A stretch of DNA of 64,000 nucleotides from Virgibacillus indicus (GCF_002266285.1 NZ_NPMS01000001.1:992001-1056000); one strand, 5' to 3'; positions 53,596 to 62,694 are shown, counted from the first letter of the stretch. Numbers and translations: made by a program. The notes: generated by a model not told the origin, from the letters alone.

Positions 53596-54039
53596 TTATT
53601 CACCAATAATCAGCATACCATTTTCATCAAATTTCCAATTCTCTCCATATGCAACTTCCCAGTAAAACCCATTTGGGTCCTGAAAATAACCACTATATCC
53701 TCCCCAAAATACTTTTTCGGGATTTTTCACGATTTTTCCACCGGCTTTTTTGGCTAATGCAAATACTTCATCCACTTCTTCTTTTGACTTGCCATTATAT
53801 GCAAGTGTAATTCCACTAAAGCCCTGGCCAAGTGCCGGAGGATTTTCTTCGTTGATATCCTTTGCTAATTGGTCGACTTGAAATAGTGAAATTTTTGTCC
53901 CGGCATTGTTGAAGAAAATCACGTCAGGATCTGTCTCACTGCCATACACATACACTTCAAACCCGAGTCCATCACGATAAAATTTTAATGATTCTGCCAT
54001 ATTCTTTACACCTAATGTGATTAAATTTAACCGGTTCAT
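53596..54039 (-). CDS. VOC (glyoxalase/dioxygenase superfamily) protein
   Basis: This 147-residue protein has two beta-alpha-beta-beta-beta modules: LNLITLGVKNMAESLKFYRDGLGFEV and then VFWGGYSGYFQDPNGFYWEVAY with the terminal metal-site Glu. Members include glyoxalases, dioxygenases and fosfomycin/bleomycin-type resistance proteins; this one cannot be assigned further. The ATG at 54039 follows AAGGAGATGG. It lies 29 bp after the XRE-cupin gene and could be co-transcribed with it. Confidence 0.88.
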   Translation of the reverse strand: MNRLNLITLGVKNMAESLKFYRDGLGFEVYVYGSETDPDVIFFNNAGTKISLFQVDQLAKDINEENPPALGQGFSGITLAYNGKSKEEVDEVFALAKKAGGKIVKNPEKVFWGGYSGYFQDPNGFYWEVAYGENWKFDENGMLIIGE

Positions 54040-54068
54040 TCTCCATCTCCTTAAGATATATGTATTAT

Positions 54069-54590
54069 TTATGTTCGATCGATAAAACAGGTCAGAACTT
54101 GCGCTTCCTCATTGCTTACCGGCATGAACAGATGTGGTTTTGACCCTTGAAAATATGCACTGTCCCCTGTTTCCATATAATGTTTATTTCCATCATAATA
54201 CAGGTAGATCGAGCCTTTGATAATATAAATAAATTCATCCTGCGAATGGGTAAAGGGTTCCGTTCGCTGATTAACATCTTTAGGATTTACATGAACAATG
54301 GTAGGTTCGATGCCACTATATTGAGATCTATTTGCGAGCAATTCATAAGAATAACCCATACTCGCATCTCCAACCTGGGATTGTCTGTTTTCCTTCTTTA
54401 GCAGCACAAGTTCCTGTTCCATCTTATCATCAAGCACCCAGGCTAATGGGACATCCAGTGCTTCGCTGATTTTTGACAACGTCGCAACAGCTGAAGCGGT
54501 TTGTCCATTTTCTATTTTTGATAATAGACTTTTGGAAATCCCGCATTGATCAGCAATTTGCTGCTGTGTTTTTTTTCTTCTTAAACGCAT
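54069..54590 (-). CDS. XRE-cupin transcriptional regulator
   Basis: The helix-turn-helix (KTQQQIADQCGISKSLLSKIENG) at residues 7-29 is followed by a cupin_2 sensor domain (about 100-165; HSQDEFIYIIKGSIYLYY, ETGDSAYFQGSKPHLFMP). The ATG at 54590 cuts off the first helix of the DNA-binding fold. In-frame codons upstream (54591-54626) continue the homology (LGSIGKKVKE) back to an ATA at 54626, and GGGATGAG lies just before it. The true start may be that AUA codon. This class often controls amino-acid or metabolite stress genes. Confidence 0.88.
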   Translation of the reverse strand: MRLRRKKTQQQIADQCGISKSLLSKIENGQTASAVATLSKISEALDVPLAWVLDDKMEQELVLLKKENRQSQVGDASMGYSYELLANRSQYSGIEPTIVHVNPKDVNQRTEPFTHSQDEFIYIIKGSIYLYYDGNKHYMETGDSAYFQGSKPHLFMPVSNEEAQVLTCFIDRT

Positions 54591-54709
54591 TTCTTTAACT
54601 TTTTTCCCGATACTTCCAAGCTCTATGGAAACTCATCCCTTTCCAAAAATTCCAATCTAGTATTTTCATCATAGATTAGAGTATGATGATAGTCAAGAAG
54701 AGCAAAAAG

Positions 54710-54744
54710 CCGGTTCTAATGTGTCATCAACACGTTAGAACCGG
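54710..54744 (-). terminator. Terminator of the HMG-CoA lyase gene
   Basis: The perfect 10-bp stem CCGGTTCTAA/TTAGAACCGG is followed on the minus strand by GCTTTTTG. Confidence 0.88.
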
Positions 54745-54756
54745 TATAATAAAAGA

Positions 54757-55662
54757 TTATTGTGCATTTGCAAAATAAGCCAGAGATCTACTCGGCAGCA
54801 GCTTTCCCAATTTTTTCTGGATAAATAAAGATGCTTCCTGAATTCGCTTCTCATTAATTCCTGTCTCAATTCCTAATCCATTCAATAAATACAGAACATC
54901 ATTTGTAGCAACATTTCCAGCCGCTCCTGGGGCATACGGACATCCACCAAGCCCGCCGACAGAGCTGTCAAATCGATTGATTCCATAGTGCATCGCAGTC
55001 ATAATGTTAGCAATAGCCATTCCTCTTGTATCATGGAAATGCAGGATGAGTTTTTCACTCGGGTAGCGGGTTAATAATGGAGTCAATAGCTGTTCCACTT
55101 GTGTTGGAACTGCTGAACCAATCGTGTCCCCAAGTGAAATGTCATCAACACCGGATTTAAATAACCTTTCACAGACACGGATGACATCTTCGGGTTCTAT
55201 TTTTCCTTCATATGGGCAGTCAAATACAGTTGATACATAGCCGGTTACACGTTTCCCTGCTTGCTTTGCTTCCTGAATGACTTCATCCAGCACTGGGTAC
55301 GTATCATCTATCGATTTATTGATATTCTTTTTGTTGTGAGACTCACTTGCCGACATAAATACATTGGCACTATCTATCCCTGCCTCCAATGCAAATTCCA
55401 GTCCTTTCATATTCGGAACGAGTGCAGAATACAACACATTTGGATTTCGCTTAATTTGTTTACCTACATCCCGGGCATCCTTAAGTGCAGGTATCCATTT
55501 CGGGTTTACAAAAGAAGAATATTCAATCTCACTGACTCCTGTCTCTGAAAGCATATTGATCCATGCTACTTTATCAGCGGTTGAAATAAACTTTTTTTCA
55601 TTTTGTAATCCGTCACGAGGGGCAACTTCCTTTATTTGAACATAGTTAGGCAATCGTGCCAT
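54757..55662 (-). CDS. mvaB: Hydroxymethylglutaryl-CoA lyase
   Basis: This 301-residue HMGL-like TIM barrel has VAPRDGLQNE at the start (catalytic Arg-Asp), the metal-site His pair HFHDTRG near 205, and the signature GGLGGCPYAPGAAGN near 232 with the active-site Cys. It cleaves HMG-CoA to acetoacetate and acetyl-CoA, as in leucine breakdown (YngG). No other leucine-pathway gene is adjacent, so it stands alone here. The ATG follows AAAGGAAGGG. Confidence 0.93.
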   Translation of the reverse strand: MARLPNYVQIKEVAPRDGLQNEKKFISTADKVAWINMLSETGVSEIEYSSFVNPKWIPALKDARDVGKQIKRNPNVLYSALVPNMKGLEFALEAGIDSANVFMSASESHNKKNINKSIDDTYPVLDEVIQEAKQAGKRVTGYVSTVFDCPYEGKIEPEDVIRVCERLFKSGVDDISLGDTIGSAVPTQVEQLLTPLLTRYPSEKLILHFHDTRGMAIANIMTAMHYGINRFDSSVGGLGGCPYAPGAAGNVATNDVLYLLNGLGIETGINEKRIQEASLFIQKKLGKLLPSRSLAYFANAQ

Positions 55663-55832
55663 GTGTACACCCTTCCTTTCAATGTTAAATAACTAATGAT
55701 TTTCCAGTATATGCAACAGAATTCATGAATGCGTTTTCAAATCAGTTTTAAAATTTAGAGCTATTCTGCTTATTCCCAATTTTGCTGTTTATCTGCCATA
55801 TAATATAATGTATTCACCTGAGTTTATTATAA

Positions 55833-55847
55833 TTCAACTTTGTTGAA
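55833..55847. promoter_or_regulatory. Inverted repeat TTCAAC-TTT-GTTGAA, possible operator
   Basis: This perfect 6+6 bp dyad with a 3-bp centre lies 170 bp upstream of mvaB and about 100 bp upstream of the small membrane-protein gene. It resembles a repressor site, but the cognate regulator cannot be told from sequence. Confidence 0.4.
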
Positions 55848-55943
55848 TCAAGTATATAATAAATATTCAAACAATGTCAATGCAGGATTTGTTATACTGT
55901 ACAGAGAATGAAATGCATACTGATTTAGAAAGAAGGTTCATAA

Positions 55944-56111
55944 TTGGAGTTACTATTACTTTTATTAATTTTTTTGGGGATATTTGCGGTCTTTGATGCA
56001 CTTAGAAAAATAAATAATAATATCCTGAACCAAACGAAGGAATTAAAAAAACTGCGTGAAGACCTGACAAAAGGACCTAAAAAAGATGATTTAAATAGCC
56101 ATAATGAATAG
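55944..56111 (+). CDS. 55-aa single-span membrane protein
   Basis: The frame runs from TTG at 55944 (GAAGG eight bases upstream) to TAG at 56109. Residues 1-18 form a hydrophobic helix (LLLLLLIFLGIFAVF). The remainder is a charged, probably coiled-coil segment (NQTKELKKLREDLTKGPKK), a shape common among small bacillar membrane proteins. The stop codon is inside a perfect palindromic terminator, supporting a real transcript. Function unknown. Confidence 0.7.
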   Translation: MELLLLLLIFLGIFAVFDALRKINNNILNQTKELKKLREDLTKGPKKDDLNSHNE

Positions 56112-56130
56112 AATTCTATTCATTATGGCT
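56097..56130. terminator. 34-bp perfect palindrome overlapping the stop codon, probable terminator
   Basis: AGCCATAATGAATAGAA is followed by its exact reverse complement, centred on GAATTC, then CATTTT. It includes the last codons and stop of the 55-aa gene and also lies 3' of the convergent DUF4349 gene. Confidence 0.8.
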
Positions 56131-56167
56131 CATTTTAAACCCGACATATCAGGGCCGGTTTATTCAG

Positions 56168-57088
56168 TTATTCCCGCTGTCTATTTCTTATCCTTTTCTT
56201 AAATAGCCAAAGCAAAAACAACCCAATCCCAGCTAAAATAGCAAGTAACGGCAAATTCCCGATAAAAAATACAACGATTCCGGAAAATGCAGAAAGCAGG
56301 AAATTAATGCTTTTCAAAAATTGCTGTTTTGTTTTTTCCCATGTATTTAAATCATCTTCATTTATGCCAGAAAGTTTAACATTGTTTTCCTGAATATAGA
56401 TGGTAACCGTAGCCAAATCCGCTTTGTTCTCAAGATAATTCATCCGGCCGGTTATTTGTTCGATTTCTTCCTGGACTGCAGCCAGGTCATTGGAGATAGC
56501 CAACAAATCTTCTGTTTTTCCGGCCTGCTCCATAAAGGAAAGCAACCTGTCTTCCACTACCCTTTTAGATTTCAACCGGGATTCCAAGTCCACATATTCT
56601 TCTGTAACGTCTTCCCCAGAAATTGAACTTTCTACGACCTTACTGCTTCCGTCCTCCACCAGCCGAACGAAGTCTTTGAATTGTTCCTGTGGAATTCTTA
56701 CAGTTATCTCACCATTGGAAGAGCCACTTTCAGAATCGACATGCATCGTTGAATCTACAATATAACCACCAAAATCTGTTGTTTGAGCCTGGATGTCATT
56801 TTCTGCCTGCTGATAATCTTTTACTTCAACATGAAGAAATGCAGTATAAATAATTTTTCGGTTTGTCTCGATGACTTCACCTTCTTGTGATGAAGCACTC
56901 CCATCCTCTGAGTTCTGCTGATCACTTGAGGATTCATCCGTTCCAACTGCAGACCTTTCCGCTTCCATGCCTGCACTATCTTCCATTGCAGCCTCATTGC
57001 TGGAATCACTGCTCTCTGAATCATTGCTGCAAGCCGTTATCATTACTACTAAAGCAATAAATATCATTAGCAATATAACTTTTTTCAT
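56168..57088 (-). CDS. DUF4349 lipoprotein
   Basis: The protein has 306 residues: a lipoprotein signal with lipobox ITAC (Cys20), then a Ser/Asp/Glu-rich linker to about 75. A DUF4349 domain (about 75-280) has the typical IIYTAFLHVEVKDYQQAE, GGYIVDSTM and a coiled coil (LLAISNDLAAVQEEIEQITGRMNYL). A C-terminal membrane helix (LLAILAGIGLFLLWLF) with a basic tail ends it. Function of the family is unknown; it is anchored at both ends in the membrane. The ATG follows AAGGATGGGG. Confidence 0.9.
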   Translation of the reverse strand: MKKVILLMIFIALVVMITACSNDSESSDSSNEAAMEDSAGMEAERSAVGTDESSSDQQNSEDGSASSQEGEVIETNRKIIYTAFLHVEVKDYQQAENDIQAQTTDFGGYIVDSTMHVDSESGSSNGEITVRIPQEQFKDFVRLVEDGSSKVVESSISGEDVTEEYVDLESRLKSKRVVEDRLLSFMEQAGKTEDLLAISNDLAAVQEEIEQITGRMNYLENKADLATVTIYIQENNVKLSGINEDDLNTWEKTKQQFLKSINFLLSAFSGIVVFFIGNLPLLAILAGIGLFLLWLFKKRIRNRQRE

Positions 57089-57265
57089 CTTGACCCCATC
57101 CTTTATTTGTCTTTTAGATACAGACGGAATTTAATGGAAAAAGTTACAGATAGAATTATTTTTATTTTCACCCAATTTTAACTTCCAAGAAAACTTATCT
57201 TTTATTCGTCACTCCTTTAAACAAATAACGGATTTTTAAAATACGGTAAGGACTGTCCTCCTTAT

Positions 57266-58642
57266 TTATTTCACTGCCAACTCTTTTGTATTTTTACCTG
57301 GATGATGGTCCGGCAGTTGATCCCCATTTCCAAATAGATTATCTCTCAGTGAAGTTCCTTCATACTCTTTTTGAACCAAGCCTCTTTCTTGTAAAATAGG
57401 GACAACATATTCGATGAAATCCTTAAATGTTCCTGGAGTGATCGTGTAGGCAATATTAAAGCCATCAACTCCTGCTTCATTCACCCATTCTACCAATGTA
57501 TCGGCAATTTGTTCGGGAGATCCAACAGCATATGCACTCATGCCGCCAATCCCTACAAAATTTTTAATTTCTTCTACGGTCCATTGCTTATCAGGATCAA
57601 TTTTAGTAAACCCTTCAAGCGCAGATTGAATCGAATCATTTTCTATATAACTGATAACCTGGTCTGAATCATACTCAGATAGATCAATTCCTGTCCAGCC
57701 GCCAAATAAAGCAAGGGCTCCTTCATGGCTGATATGTTTTTTATAATCATTGAATTTCGCTATAGCTTCCTTCTCGGTTTTTCCAACGATTGGTGTCAAC
57801 ATCGTGAGAATTTTCAATTCATCCTGTGATCTTCCTGTCTTCGCAACATCCGCCCGCAATCTTTTTACAGTTTCTTTAGCAACATTAATTGTTGGGGCTC
57901 CAATAAACGCAAGCTCAGCATTATTTGCAGCAAATGCGCGTCCTTTTGGTGATGCCCCCGCCTGGAATAAAACTGGGGTCCGTTGCGATGATGGCTCTGT
58001 CAGATGTGCACCGGGAACTTTAAAATATTTACCTTCATGATGAATATCATGCACTTTATCAGGATTTGTATAGATACCGTTTTCTTTATCCAGCTTAACT
58101 GCATCCTCTTCCCAGCTTTCTTCCCAAAGCTTGTAGCAAACATCCAGATATTCTGCAGCTAGATCATACCGTTCATCATGTTTCAATTGATCTTCCAATC
58201 CCATATTGACTGCAGCACTTTTCAGATAGGATGTAACAATATTCCAGCCCACACGTCCTTTTGTTAAATGGTCCAATGTTGACATCCTGCGGGCAAATGG
58301 ATAGGGGTGTTCATGTGTCACTGAGGCTGTCACGCCAAAGCCCAGGTGCTTCGTTACAGCAGACATTAACGGAACGACCAGCATTGGATCATTAACCGGA
58401 TACTGCGCCCCCTGGCGAACGGCGGCATCTCTTGAGCCTTTATATACATCATAGGTGCCCAGAACATCGGCAATAAACACCGAATCAAACCGTCCTTTTT
58501 CCAATAACTGAGCCAGTTCAATCCAATACTCGCTATCTTTATACCTATGGGATTCATCATCGGGATGTGTCCATAGGCCAGGGGATTGATGTCCCGCACA
58601 ATTCATATCAAATGCATTTAAGTAAATTCTCTTTTTCGTCAA
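57266..58642 (-). CDS. NtaA/SnaA/DszA-type flavin monooxygenase
   Basis: This 458-residue LLM-class monooxygenase belongs to the group that includes DszA, NtaA and DmoA. Segments include FDSVFIADVLGTYDVYKGS near 52, GVTASVTHEHPYPFARRMSTLDHLT near 110, GWNIVTSY, and LFQAGASPKGRAFAANNAE near 225. Start is TTG at 58642 after AAGGAGG. It follows an FMN reductase gene under a SAM riboswitch, so it probably oxidises an organosulfur compound as a sulfur source. Confidence 0.9.
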   Translation of the reverse strand: MTKKRIYLNAFDMNCAGHQSPGLWTHPDDESHRYKDSEYWIELAQLLEKGRFDSVFIADVLGTYDVYKGSRDAAVRQGAQYPVNDPMLVVPLMSAVTKHLGFGVTASVTHEHPYPFARRMSTLDHLTKGRVGWNIVTSYLKSAAVNMGLEDQLKHDERYDLAAEYLDVCYKLWEESWEEDAVKLDKENGIYTNPDKVHDIHHEGKYFKVPGAHLTEPSSQRTPVLFQAGASPKGRAFAANNAELAFIGAPTINVAKETVKRLRADVAKTGRSQDELKILTMLTPIVGKTEKEAIAKFNDYKKHISHEGALALFGGWTGIDLSEYDSDQVISYIENDSIQSALEGFTKIDPDKQWTVEEIKNFVGIGGMSAYAVGSPEQIADTLVEWVNEAGVDGFNIAYTITPGTFKDFIEYVVPILQERGLVQKEYEGTSLRDNLFGNGDQLPDHHPGKNTKELAVK

Positions 58643-58750
58643 AATTTATTCCTCCTTCTTAAATTTCACTAGTTTTATCAGTGAATCTATAACCTGCGTG
58701 GTTATTCTTGCCAGTCGCATGTGGGATAAATGGATTGACTAACCATCTCC

Positions 58751-59290
58751 TTAAACTAATAATTTTTGGGTGTTTACAATTTCTATAAAATAATATAGCT
58801 GTTTTTTAGTACGTTCTAAGATGGCATCATCAATAATCGGGTTCACTTTATATTTATCAATCTGCCTATCTAGAAAATATAATCCTTTTAAATTATGTCC
58901 TTTCAATGTTGCCAATACCGGCTTTAAGGAATATTCCAATGCCAGTAAATGGGACATACTTCCACCTGTCATTAAAGGAAGAACCGGAGTGTGTCTCAAT
59001 ACATCCTGTGGCAATACATCAAGTAATGCTTTAAGAACTCCAGAATAAGCGCCTTTATATACAGGTGAACCGACAATCACACCTTTCGCATTTTGGAGTA
59101 AATTTGCTATGTCCGTAAATGCTGGACTGTCAAACCTCCCCTGGAACAAATCCCTATGCGGAACATCCTTAATAGAAATATGAACAACTGAAAAATTTTC
59201 CTGATTCAGTAATTTCCCCAAATACTTCAATACCTGTTCAGAACGGGAATGCTCTGAGGGACTACCTGATAAAACTACAATTTCGCTCAT
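58751..59290 (-). CDS. SsuE-type NAD(P)H-dependent FMN reductase
   Basis: This 179-residue flavodoxin-fold protein has the phosphate-loop start VVLSGSPSEHSRSEQVLKYL and GVIVGSPVYKGAYSGVLKALLD near 90-111, typical of SsuE/MsuE reductases. It should supply reduced FMN to the downstream monooxygenase (108 bp away). The ATG at 59290 follows AAAGGAAG. A SAM riboswitch is upstream. Confidence 0.9.
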   Translation of the reverse strand: MSEIVVLSGSPSEHSRSEQVLKYLGKLLNQENFSVVHISIKDVPHRDLFQGRFDSPAFTDIANLLQNAKGVIVGSPVYKGAYSGVLKALLDVLPQDVLRHTPVLPLMTGGSMSHLLALEYSLKPVLATLKGHNLKGLYFLDRQIDKYKVNPIIDDAILERTKKQLYYFIEIVNTQKLLV

Positions 59291-59386
59291 GCAATCTTCC
59301 TTTCTTTTTCAATTATGCTAGTCTGGCATCTTGCAGCGGCCCAATCAGTAAACTAATTCAACCAGATATATTTCCTCACCAACATG

Positions 59387-59547
59387 AAAAACCCCCTTTT
59401 CAATTGGTTGAGAAAAGAGGGTGATGGCATTTATATTTCCGCTCTTATCTCCCAAGAATAATTCTTGGCTGGAATTAGCACCTTTCTGACATTGTCAGAG
59501 GTTGCTGAAGCTTCAAAGGGCCAGAACCCTCTGCTTCTCTTGATAAG
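59387..59547 (-). ncRNA. SAM-I (S-box) riboswitch with terminator, controls reductase/monooxygenase operon
   Basis: The minus-strand aptamer at 59547-59444 is closed by CTTATC/GATAAG and has the S-box blocks AGAGAAGCAGAGGGT, GGCCCTTTGAAGC, CAGCAACCTC and AAGGTGCTAATTCC. A terminator follows at 59422-59387 (ACCCTCTTTTC/GAAAAGGGGGT then Ts). It is the second S-box in the window. Confidence 0.93.
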
Positions 59548-59687
59548 AATATTTAATTATTAATGTATAGTGTATTCGAATTAATCCGATAAATCAAGTA
59601 AGAATTTAAAAATATATTTATATTAACTGTTTTCTAAAGATTGATGCTGCATTATAAGCTTGTTTCGTTTCCAAAAAGATTAGGGAC

Positions 59688-59828
59688 TTATTTCAGAAGA
59701 AGCTGAATCATTGTCCGGAAACGACTGCCCAGAGCAGAAAGCAATATAGTAGTCTTCATTTTATCCTTTTGAAAGCTTCTATAAGCCCTTTCTAATAATA
59801 TTGCTCCAAGCTTTGGCACGCAGACCAT
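59688..59828 (-). other. Possible 46-aa reading frame or gene remnant
   Basis: This open frame from ATG 59828 to TAA 59688 is preceded by GGAAAGGG and lies in the 340-bp gap between the second S-box and putP. The predicted peptide is basic (ERAYRSFQKDKMKTTILLSA...). It resembles no gene I can name and could be the end of a decayed transposase-like gene. Support is weak. Confidence 0.25.
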
Positions 59829-59890
59829 TTTTGATCCCTTTCCTTACCACTTAATAGAAATGTTTCACCATGTTTAGAAGTACAAAAAAA

Positions 59891-59911
59891 GCCAGCCCAT
59901 ATCGGACTGAC
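59891..59911 (-). terminator. Terminator of putP
   Basis: On the minus strand the stem GTCAGTCC/GGGCTGGC, with G-U pairs, is followed by seven Ts. Confidence 0.75.
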
Positions 59912-59937
59912 CTTTCTTGTTAAGGAAGTATACTAAC

Positions 59938-61422
59938 TTATTTACTTTCATTTTCGATGATTTTAAGTGTTTCATCAAATTCACGATCTACTTCAGCATT
60001 TGGTTTATAAGTCATCAGACTGACAACCACCGTGATAATCAGGTTTAATACAAAACCAGGAACAATCTCATACAATACACCTGAGAGTTCGGTGTTTCCC
60101 CAGACAAATACAGTTATTGCCCCTACAACCATACCAGATAATGCACCGATACCGGTAATTTTCCTCCAATAAATGGATAGTAAAATAATTGGTCCAAATG
60201 ATGCCCCGAATCCAGCCCAGGCAAATGCTACCAGTCCCAGGATCGTATCATTTTGCTGCCAGGCGAAGATCATTGCTACAATCGCTACAACCAGCACTGA
60301 AAGTCGACCTAGTGAAACATACCTTTGTTCTGTTGCTTTTGAATTAAAAACATCCTTATAAATATCCTCAACCAATGCGGATGATGTAACAAGCAATTGA
60401 GAAGAAATCGTACTCATAATTGCTGCCAATACCGCAGCCAGCATAATACCGGCAATAAACGGATGGAAAATAATCTGGCCTAAATCAATAAAGATTGCTT
60501 CTGGATCAGTAAGAGAAGCACCTGGATTTTGCTGGAAATATGCAATCCCGATTAACGCAGTGAATGTCGCTCCGATAAGACTTAGGGCCATCCAGCCAAT
60601 ACCAATCCGTCTTGCCGATTTTGTTTCTTTAACCGACTTAATCGCCATAAAACGTACGATGATATGGGGCTGACCAAAATAACCAAGGCCCCATGCAAGG
60701 CTGGAAATAACACCCGCAGCTGTCGCAGTTGCAAAAAAGCTGAGTAAATTTGGATCAACCTGACGGATAGACTCAAACGTTTCAGCAGGCCCCCCCGTGA
60801 TGAATATACCGAAAACTGGCACTAGAATTAGTGCTAAGAACATAATCAGACCTTGAACAAAGTCTGTATAACTAACTGCAAGAAATCCTCCGAAAAGCGT
60901 ATATGCGATAACAACCGCAGAACAGAGTATCAGACCTGTATGGTAATCAAGTCCAAATGAGCTTTGGAAGAATACACCACCTGCAACCATTCCGGAAGAA
61001 ACATAGAATGTAAAATATACTAAAATGATGATACCAGAAACAATACGAAGAATTCTGGAATTTTCTTTTAGTCTGTTATCCAAAAAGCTCGGTATTGTAA
61101 TCGAGTCATTGGACACTTGGGTATATGCACGCAGACGTGGTGCAACAAATACCCAGTTTAAGTAAGCACCGACAGTTAATCCGATTGCAATCCATACCTC
61201 TACTAACCCTGACACATAGACTGCACCTGGAAGTCCCATTAAGAGCCATCCTGACATATCTGATGCCCCGGCACTAAGCGCTGTAACTGCTGGACCAAGT
61301 GAACGGCCACCAAGCATATAGTCCGACAAATTACTTGTACGCTTATACGCGTACCACCCAATTAATAACATTCCAATCATGTAAATAATAATGGCTATAA
61401 GCTGATAAATATCTCCCGACAT
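59938..61422 (-). CDS. putP: Sodium/proline symporter PutP
   Basis: This 494-residue member of the sodium:solute symporter family has about 13 membrane helices. PutP hallmarks are YMLGGRSLGPAVTALSAGASDMSGWLL near 35-62 and GGFLAVSYTDFVQGLIMF near 178-195, with the conserved Arg, Ser and Asp of the sodium site. It imports proline as carbon/nitrogen source or osmoprotectant. It lies downstream of proline dehydrogenase, separated by 157 bp. The ATG follows AAGGGGAG. Confidence 0.95.
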   Translation of the reverse strand: MSGDIYQLIAIIIYMIGMLLIGWYAYKRTSNLSDYMLGGRSLGPAVTALSAGASDMSGWLLMGLPGAVYVSGLVEVWIAIGLTVGAYLNWVFVAPRLRAYTQVSNDSITIPSFLDNRLKENSRILRIVSGIIILVYFTFYVSSGMVAGGVFFQSSFGLDYHTGLILCSAVVIAYTLFGGFLAVSYTDFVQGLIMFLALILVPVFGIFITGGPAETFESIRQVDPNLLSFFATATAAGVISSLAWGLGYFGQPHIIVRFMAIKSVKETKSARRIGIGWMALSLIGATFTALIGIAYFQQNPGASLTDPEAIFIDLGQIIFHPFIAGIMLAAVLAAIMSTISSQLLVTSSALVEDIYKDVFNSKATEQRYVSLGRLSVLVVAIVAMIFAWQQNDTILGLVAFAWAGFGASFGPIILLSIYWRKITGIGALSGMVVGAITVFVWGNTELSGVLYEIVPGFVLNLIITVVVSLMTYKPNAEVDREFDETLKIIENESK

Positions 61423-61579
61423 ACTAACTCCCCTTTTTTAAGTAATTTTTTACCCATTGTCATAAAAATGCCAATCTTCAGATATCGGAGGTTGTAATAT
61501 CCCAATATCTTTTATATTTATAGGGATAGCAAAGAAATATTTTTTTGTTTTTCATTTCTATCCCTTTTAAATAAACCTA

Positions 61580-62587
61580 TTAATCTTTTTTCTTTTTATT
61601 ACATTTACTCAAAAGTATAACAGTTGAAATAGCTAACATTCCTGCTATAATAGGTTCTTTTTTGAGTTTATTATCTTTTGTGTAGAACGTATCTTTTAAT
61701 ACAAGATTCATATTTTGCGGACGCTCAGCGAGTCTGCGCATAAAATAGCCAAACCAGTCATTGCCGAATGGAATATACGTACAAAAATTGTAGCCTTCCT
61801 CTGCCAGGCCATCATGCATCTCTGTTCGAAAACCATATAGCATTTGAAATTCAAACTTATCTTTGCTTATCTGGTTTTCCTCAATAAACTGCTTCAGTTC
61901 ATTGATAATATTATGATCATGGGTAGCAATTGAAGTAAATGTATCCCCAAGCAGCCGGTCTTTCGCCATAACAATGAAATTGCGGTCAATTTCTTCTTTG
62001 GACTGATAAGCTACATCTTCACTTTCTTTATAAGCGCCTTTAACCAAACGGATTCTGACATCCTTTAGCTTTTCAAGATCTTCCTCAGCACGATAAAGGT
62101 AGGACTGAATAACTGTACCGACATTGGTGTATTGTTTTCGTAGAATATGTAATACATCCAATGTTTTTTCATAGTGAAGATATTTTTCCATATCTATATT
62201 AATGAAAATATCATACTCATATGCTCTATCCAGAATCTCTTTCATGTTTTCTATACAGAAATCTCTCTCGATATCGAGGCCAAGCTGCGTTAATTTCACT
62301 GAAACATGACAATCCAGATTTTCGTTATGAATTGTTTCCAGAAGCTGAATGATTTCATCCTTTGCCATCCCAGCCTCAGATTTATCCGCTACAAACTCAC
62401 CCAGATTATCAAGTGTCGCACTGATTCCTTTACTATTTAGCTCTTTCACCACTTCTATAACGCTTTCAATATTTGTTCCGGCAACAAACTTTTCGGCACC
62501 CAATCGAAAGCCCCACTTTTTTGCATTTGTATTTAATAATTTATTATTTGATAAACCGATGAATAAATCTCTTGTTAGATTAGCCAT
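61580..62587 (-). CDS. putB: Proline dehydrogenase with hydrophobic C-terminal tail
   Basis: This 335-residue FAD enzyme oxidises proline to pyrroline-5-carboxylate. PRODH features are SVKLTQLGLDIE near 118, INIDMEKYLHYEKTLDVL near 150, RLVKGAYKESEDVAYQSK near 200, IATHDHNII near 238 and FQMLYGFRTEM near 262. The extra last 27 residues form a hydrophobic helix (IIAGMLAISTVILL) ending in Lys-rich residues, which could anchor it to the membrane. I chose ATG 62587 after AAAGGAG. Confidence 0.93.
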   Translation of the reverse strand: MANLTRDLFIGLSNNKLLNTNAKKWGFRLGAEKFVAGTNIESVIEVVKELNSKGISATLDNLGEFVADKSEAGMAKDEIIQLLETIHNENLDCHVSVKLTQLGLDIERDFCIENMKEILDRAYEYDIFINIDMEKYLHYEKTLDVLHILRKQYTNVGTVIQSYLYRAEEDLEKLKDVRIRLVKGAYKESEDVAYQSKEEIDRNFIVMAKDRLLGDTFTSIATHDHNIINELKQFIEENQISKDKFEFQMLYGFRTEMHDGLAEEGYNFCTYIPFGNDWFGYFMRRLAERPQNMNLVLKDTFYTKDNKLKKEPIIAGMLAISTVILLSKCNKKKKD

Positions 62588-62694
62588 AGTACAAGCTCCT
62601 TTATATATGTGTTCCATACAGTTTATCTGCTGCCATGAAAAACACATTTACGGTATAATAAATTGGGAATTTAGAAAACACAAAATATTTTATA

